A DNA stretch of 64,000 bases from Terfezia claveryi. Taxonomy: Eukaryota > Ascomycota > Pezizomycetes > Pezizales > Pezizaceae. Positions 59,110 to 64,000 of the stretch are shown piece by piece; position 1 is the stretch's first letter, and every line of letters starts with the position of its first letter. The stretch is from the NCBI GenBank assembly GCA_015179025.1, contig WHUX01000061.1, forward strand, positions 1-64,000, in the 5' to 3' direction. A program made the position numbers and the translations under genes. Below the pieces are notes generated by a model that worked only from the letters and a program-made list of their open reading frames with translations, did not search any database and was not told the DNA's origin.

Positions 59110-61077
59110 CTTCGGATCGGCTTGCTTGTGCTGGGTAAGAGAAAACGAGTGAAGAACAAAGATGTCAAGTGAGAGTAGGATTCCTTTCAGAAACCAGTGG
59201 GCGTAATTTAAATTGGGCTTATTGTCAAAGTCCTTTGTGATGCAGCAAATCGATGGTATAGGAAGATAGGGTTGTGCGAGCGAGAGGGGAGCAGGACTGG
59301 GGAGGCACCAGATTATATAGGTCTCAAGCACAGGGGTAACAGCTATACTTACTCTTCCTTACTTAGTGAGGAGGGACTGACACCTGGGCACTTCTTAGGT
59401 ATGTGCTTTGCGTATGCCCAATACAGGGCACCTGTCTTTTGTGGAGCGCGGTACGCTGAAGCAGGGTACCCGTAGCTGTGAAACCCTTCCATCCCTTCTG
59501 TCAACGCTTCTGTAAACAAATAGTTTCAACCGTGCCTTCTAACTGGCTCTGCCTCAGCTGCCTTCAAAACAACCTTCAACTTCAGGCGAGGGGCTATGCC
59601 TCATTGGCAGATAGCCCTGGGCCCATTGCAGCTTGGTTTGAAAGCTTACGCTCGTCCGTTCGCTATCAACCAGCTTAAATTAGGATCGGCAAACCCCCCC
59701 ATTCCGCAAGCATCTCCAAACCAGACTACATCTCGAGGATAAACTCCTATTCCTCTCTCAAGCAATTGCCCCCATACTGTAGTTAGCTTCCCGGCTGAGT
59801 TGGAACCCGATGGACCGAATTGATCAGAAAACGAAGCCATCGGGAAGGCGAGAAATTGTTTTTCGGCCCACCCATGCTCGTCACGTGCACTAGGAATCGA
59901 AGCTTACTCTAACCAAATACCTGCTTCAGGATAGCCCTGCAGCTAGCGGAGCACATTTCACAAAACTTCTCTGACAAATGAGCAGTAAGCATTAGAATAA
60001 TAGGTAGATATGGATATGTTACCTACTTCGTGTCCCTGGCCACCACCAGGATCTCGTCTGACCCGCTGGCCTCCCTAGCTACAAATCTAGCATATATTTT
60101 TAGAACGAAAATGTTGAAAACTTAAGTGGTCCCATTCAATGTCTTCCCCTGGGCAAACGGGAGATTGGTCATGACGTCCTGGACATTGTGGGGCCTTCCT
60201 TTTGCCAAGCGATGCCTCAGCGGGTTCCTACTTCTTGCCAGGGACGAACAGTATTCTAGGAAGCAATCCCCTACAGTACCGGTAGTATGTATGTTAGTCG
60301 TGATCATTGAAAGTTCCTTTGAACGGAATAAAATGCTCCGCCTCATCCTACTGGGCCTTTTCGCTCGGGTGTCTAATTACACTAATATCCAAAGCTTTCA
60401 ATCCAAGGATTTCACTCCTCTCCTACCATACTCATCACAGAGGAAGGTCATGCAACCAGAGTACCTACCCATGAGCTCGGCTACTAGTAGGATACATTTT
60501 AAAGCTGTCCGGTTTGCGGGATTACTATATTTAGCTCCCAGAAAGCTGTCAATGTCAATTTAGATATAAACAATCAAGTGTCCAGTGCAAGATGCCATGC
60601 CAGGGGAAAAGCACTGAAATCCTGACAGCCCAGCATCCAGCTTCGAGTCGCCGATTTTGACACATAGGTGGGTTTATCTGGCTTAGGATCCCACACTTTG
60701 GGTTCATAGCAGTGGTTGTCCACCAAACGAATGATTCAATGGGTGCTGAAAATCAGCCTATTGTGAAGTTCAGTATACCGCATGCACATCTACCGGTACT
60801 GTTTTTTAGTTGTATGATATAAGTGACAGTGAGATTAGAAGAAATTGTGGCTCTATAATATGTACTTCAAAAATTGGGCCTTACCGAATGTTCTGATATC
60901 TAAGGTGGGGTTGCACGTGATATCCAGCAAGTGACGTGGCTGGACCCTTCCACAAACGGTCAACCCCGCGAATCGCTACTTTGAAACAGAAAAGTTTATC
61001 GCCCGCACTCATCTCATTTCTCAATATTTCACTGGCGACTCAATAGTTAGCGCCCACTAAGCTCATCCTATTCAGCA
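59110..61077. other. Intergenic between GFA1 and RIB4 (divergent)
   Basis: Holds the promoters and leaders of both genes. GFA1 should have a leader near 59,110-59,300. A 145-codon plus-strand frame at 60126-60563 has no recognisable features and I do not call it. Otherwise nothing is seen. Confidence 0.45.
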
Positions 61078-62124
61078 ATGATTGAAGGCCTCAAAGGACC
61101 TGGTGCCTCGCAGGCCCCCAACGGTACGATGGCTCCATTTGCTCAAAACTCTCCTCTTCCGATGCAGTGCACGGCTGCTTGTGAACCAGCCATTCGAACT
61201 CGTGTCAATTCTGTAGTTGACACACAGACGTAGCATGTCCTACTAACACTGGAACTGCTTAACATCATGCACAGGATCCAACCTCCGAGTCCTAATTGTG
61301 CACGCCCGATGGAACAGTTCCCTGATTAAGCCCCTTGTGGAGGGAGCCAAAACAAGGTTGCTGGCGAGTGGAGTTGAAGAATCGAGAATTGTGATCCAGA
61401 GCGTGCCGGGGAGCTGGGAATTGCCGATTGCGGTGCAGCGGTACTCATCCCTTCTTCCTCCACCGCCTCTACTTGCTTTTCTTCTTCGGACGGGCTTCAT
61501 AAGAACTGAGGGGAGGAAAGAGGTATCACCTAAACTGATGTATCGATTGTTGGCCAAAAGCCTATATGCAGCCTCGCAGATTCAGGCGGCTTCGACAGGC
61601 CCATCCTCGGGTGATTTGCTAGGAGCATCCACAACAGACCTTACCAAGCTCACTGCAGCATCGGACAATTCCGGTCCATTCGACTCTATTATTGCTATCG
61701 GAGTTTTAATTAAAGGGGACACCGTCCATTTTGAGCACATCGCGGAATCGGTCTCTAGAGGACTAATGAGAATTCAACTGGATTTCGGTGTAAGGACACC
61801 GATGTGGATTCTTGGGAGTTTTGAGGATGAATTGCTGATGGCACGCCGTCTCTGCTAGGTTCCTGTGATCTTTGGTTTACTCGTAACCTAACCCTCTACT
61901 TCATCTGACTGGTCGAATAAAACCCCTAACATCCAATGCTCGAACAGACCGTACTCAATGAGGAGCAAGCGAAGAAGCGTGCAGGGCTTACTCCGGACGG
62001 GCATAACCACGGTGAGGATTGGGGTGATGCTGGTATGTCCCTACGGCTTGATAACAGGATTTACAGTATAATTGTTAACCAGTAACTACGTCCAGCCGTC
62101 GAAATGGTTCGCCTTAATCCCTAG
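61078..62124 (+). CDS. RIB4: 6,7-dimethyl-8-ribityllumazine synthase
   Basis: Lumazine synthase condenses 5-amino-6-ribitylaminouracil with dihydroxybutanone phosphate, the penultimate step of riboflavin synthesis, in the cytosol. Exons 61078-61123, 61275-61440, 61561-61789, 61859-61882 (24 nt), 61948-62032 and 62096-62124 join to 192 aa. The start is MIEGLKGPGASQAPNG. Landmarks are LRVLIVHARWNS, VIQSVPGSWELPIAVQRLY, a fungal-type insert (GDLLGASTTDLTKL), IAIGVLIKGDTVHFEHIAES with the catalytic His region, GLMRIQLDFGVPVIFGLLTV across two introns, and HNHGEDWGDAAVEM. The tail after AVEM is only VRLNP, shorter than I would expect for the family, so the last splice or stop deserves checking. The second intron ends AAAAG. 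Confidence 0.93.
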
Positions 62125-62566
62125 TGACAACTATGCATAAATTGCTGACATTTAACAACAGGGTTCGAAACGAAAGCTCTGGTCGGAGGGTGTCATCCAG
62201 TAAGGGACAACTACACCAGGCCCGTAGCCACTCGCCAGGTGTGAGTTGATTAGGTGAGGGCAATCCCCTTTGTAATTGTCTATTTCCTCTCTCTATATAT
62301 ATATATATATATACCAAAATACATTTGGGCGGTCGTGGTAAAGTTGCAAGCAAAGTAGTGACGTCTAATAACGAGCTGAAAATACACATACAGGCAATGT
62401 CCATCACTTGACTTCCTGCTTAACAACTGTGATCATATCTTAAACACCTAGGATGCCGCTCTCCATCCACTTATTGAAATTCCTGTTGTTTTTCTGGTGT
62501 AGTCTTCGGTCCCTTGTCTACGGCTGATCATGTTGTCCGGTCATCCTTATGTATCCATTCCCTACC
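62125..62566. other. Convergent intergenic RIB4-SDH6
   Basis: About 440 bp between convergent stop codons, holding both 3' untranslated regions and an (AT)n run at 62293-62313. No gene. Confidence 0.55.
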
Positions 62567-63081
62567 CTAGAGCACAATATTCCTAATGCTTTCATCCGAG
62601 TACGTCTCTAGCTTCCGCCGCCCCGTACGTAGTAGGTGTTCTATGGTATTGAAATCCTTTCGGTCGACATCTAAGTGTGATCGAAATTCATCCCTGCTTA
62701 CCGATCAGTATTTTCTCCCTCTTTTCCATTCCATATCGTATCAGCCTCCTCCCCCCCTGGTATCTGGTATTGTCCGTAGCCGAGGTACTTTTGTACCTTC
62801 TTCTCACACCCCAATGAGACCGAGTCCAGGCTAAATTAATTCGAGCGAATTCACCTTGCGAATTGTCTGAAATTTTCCCTCGATTCCTACTAGGGTTCGA
62901 CGATCATTAGCCCCACTCGCCCATCAAACTGAATTGTCTGTAGACCGTCAGCGGTACCCGCAGGCGAGCCCGGAATTGAATGCACACGTACCACCGGTTT
63001 TAGCTTTGCCTGCCTCAAGCAAGCCCTATACAACGAAAGCACGTCTTTCTGTAGGCCTGTAAGCTTCCTCGTTGTGGCCAT
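62567..63081 (-). CDS. SDH6: Succinate dehydrogenase assembly factor 1 (LYR motif)
   Basis: Sdh6/SDHAF1 is a small mitochondrial matrix LYR protein that helps insert iron-sulfur clusters into the Sdh2 subunit of complex II. Exons on the minus strand are 63081-62995, 62886-62855 and 62693-62567, joined to 246 nt (81 aa). The N-terminus MATTRKLTGLQKDVLSLYR carries the LYR tripeptide at residues 17-19. After splicing, ESRENFRQFARDEFRSHLDV and DRKDFNTIEHLLRTGRRKLE match the family's second half. The 32-nt middle exon is easily missed. Open reading alone ends at a false stop in the first intron. Supported by motif order and phase. Confidence 0.93.
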
Positions 63082-63323
63082 CTCTATCTCTGTTTACGTT
63101 TGTCGTCGTTGCCTTTGGAATGTAAACACTCTCAGTTGGGAGTTGGGAGTTGCCGAGGGATTATGAAAGTCAGGCAACTGTTTTGAGACTACCCCAACAG
63201 CTTGATAAACTAGTTGTGTGTTGGTACTTGGTAAAACGAAACTTTGGTCGTGATGAGTGCTGCTTTAAGAACCCAGCCAGACTAACCGGAAATGGGACTC
63301 AAACTAAATTCATGGGTTCTTTC

Positions 63324-63385
63324 ATAGTCTGGTTGGCACAACGACCTCTGGTTGGCACAAGCGAGGGGCTTGTGCCAACCAGACT
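63324..63385. repeat. Perfect 17-bp inverted repeat, possible miniature element
   Basis: TAGTCTGGTTGGCACAA at 63324-63340 is the exact reverse complement of 63369-63385. An inner copy CTGGTTGGCACAAG (63347-63360) can pair with 63368-63381 around a 7-nt loop (CGAGGGG). The same 17-mer occurs at 35760-35776. Confidence 0.9.
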
Positions 63386-63579
63386 ACTCTGAAAGAGGGT
63401 TCTTTCTATACTCCATAATTTGCCACTAGATTAATAATTTGCATTAATAGAACGGACCCAGTGTTGCATACTTGGTCTGAAGTTGTGCATACAGTATCAT
63501 TGATGTTCTTTTTGACTTGTTGCCTAAATAGGAAGTCAACTACGATGCCAAGGTCGCCCCCACAGGAGGAGGGTCGTGC

Positions 63580-63624
63580 AACCAGACTGCCAAGGTCGAC
63601 ATACATACGGATACATAGTCTGGT
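63580..63624. repeat. Second inverted repeat with the same motif
   Basis: AACCAGACT at 63580-63588 and AGTCTGGTT at 63617-63625 are inverted arms of the same motif family, about 28 nt apart. Confidence 0.65.
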
Positions 63625-64000
63625 TGGCTAACGGATACATAACTGCAGTCTCGAACCCGACCGCTCCTAGGGCAACGCAGAACTCATCACCGCACTCCAG
63701 AGTGCGGTAACCAGCCAAACTCAGGTTTTGACGGCAGCCAAAAATTCCACCAAAACAATTCACGATACGATCCAACTCAACCACACGATACGATTCAACT
63801 CAACGACCTACAAGAAGCAGCAATCAGCTTACGTCACCCAATAAATTTAATTAATCGATGCATTTTGAATAGATTTAAGATTGCTGTTTCTGGATAATTC
63901 TTAATCAAGTTCTCTAAATTTGAGCATACATCATTAAATAGATAAGCTGTTGCATGAAGTAACTTGTCGTTGGGTTGATCGAGGCATGTTGTGATATAGA

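Larger units (their letters stand above)
63082..64000. other. Gene-free end of window with hairpin repeats
   Basis: The promoter of SDH6 should lie near 63,090-63,200. Inverted repeats at 63324-63385 and 63580-63624 are listed separately. The last 160 bases are AT-rich. No gene is recognised. Confidence 0.5.

Noticed and set aside
60126..60563. 145-codon plus-strand frame between GFA1 and RIB4
   Set aside because: The residue pattern shows no domain, signal or conserved block; it is likely chance.

Overview
This window is from a filamentous ascomycete (Pezizomycotina). The evidence is many short introns (about 50-120 nt, GT-AG with one GC-AG), fungal-type housekeeping genes (14-3-3, trehalose-6-phosphate synthase regulatory subunit, eisosome protein 1, GFA1, lumazine synthase, SDH assembly factor), and AT-rich transposon blocks whose stop codons look like repeat-induced point mutation (RIP, C-to-T and G-to-A). 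A leotiomycete is my guess at class level, but the sequence does not prove it.

Layout. 1-6.2 kb is an AT-rich transposon block: simple repeats, a wrecked Fot1/pogo transposase, and a Copia-type LTR with an open stand-alone gag. 6.8-10.2 kb holds two host genes on the minus strand: a 14-3-3 protein with several micro-exons and a conserved serine-rich protein. 10.2-36 kb is an accessory island. It contains a broken gene with a nuclease-like VEAK motif, LINE fragments (one with a clear 13-bp target duplication), and the relic of a large P-loop NTPase gene of a Crinkler-like kind. That relic is split in two by a Ty3/Gypsy chromovirus (element A, minus strand), whose own LTR was later hit by a second chromovirus (element B, plus strand, flanked by ACTAC). 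36.5-63.1 kb is mostly gene space: TPS3-like (-), EIS1 (+), a WW-domain/PhoD-like phosphatase (-), an unnamed conserved fungal protein with a poly-Gln start (+), GFA1 (-), RIB4 (+) and SDH6/SDHAF1 (-). The last 0.9 kb has no gene but carries hairpin-forming repeats related to one in the island.

How it fits together. The host genes serve unrelated core functions: signalling scaffold, trehalose synthesis, plasma-membrane domains, chitin precursor supply, riboflavin synthesis and respiratory-complex assembly. There is no operon or biosynthetic cluster. I joined exons by hand from splice signals and reading phase. For 14-3-3, EIS1, PhoD, the 629-aa protein, GFA1, RIB4 and SDH6 the joined length is an exact multiple of three.

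Caution. Several ORFs look broken by one missing base in or beside a G/C run (about 10,111-10,120; 14,650; 22,180; 36,781; 37,099). This could be assembly error rather than biology.
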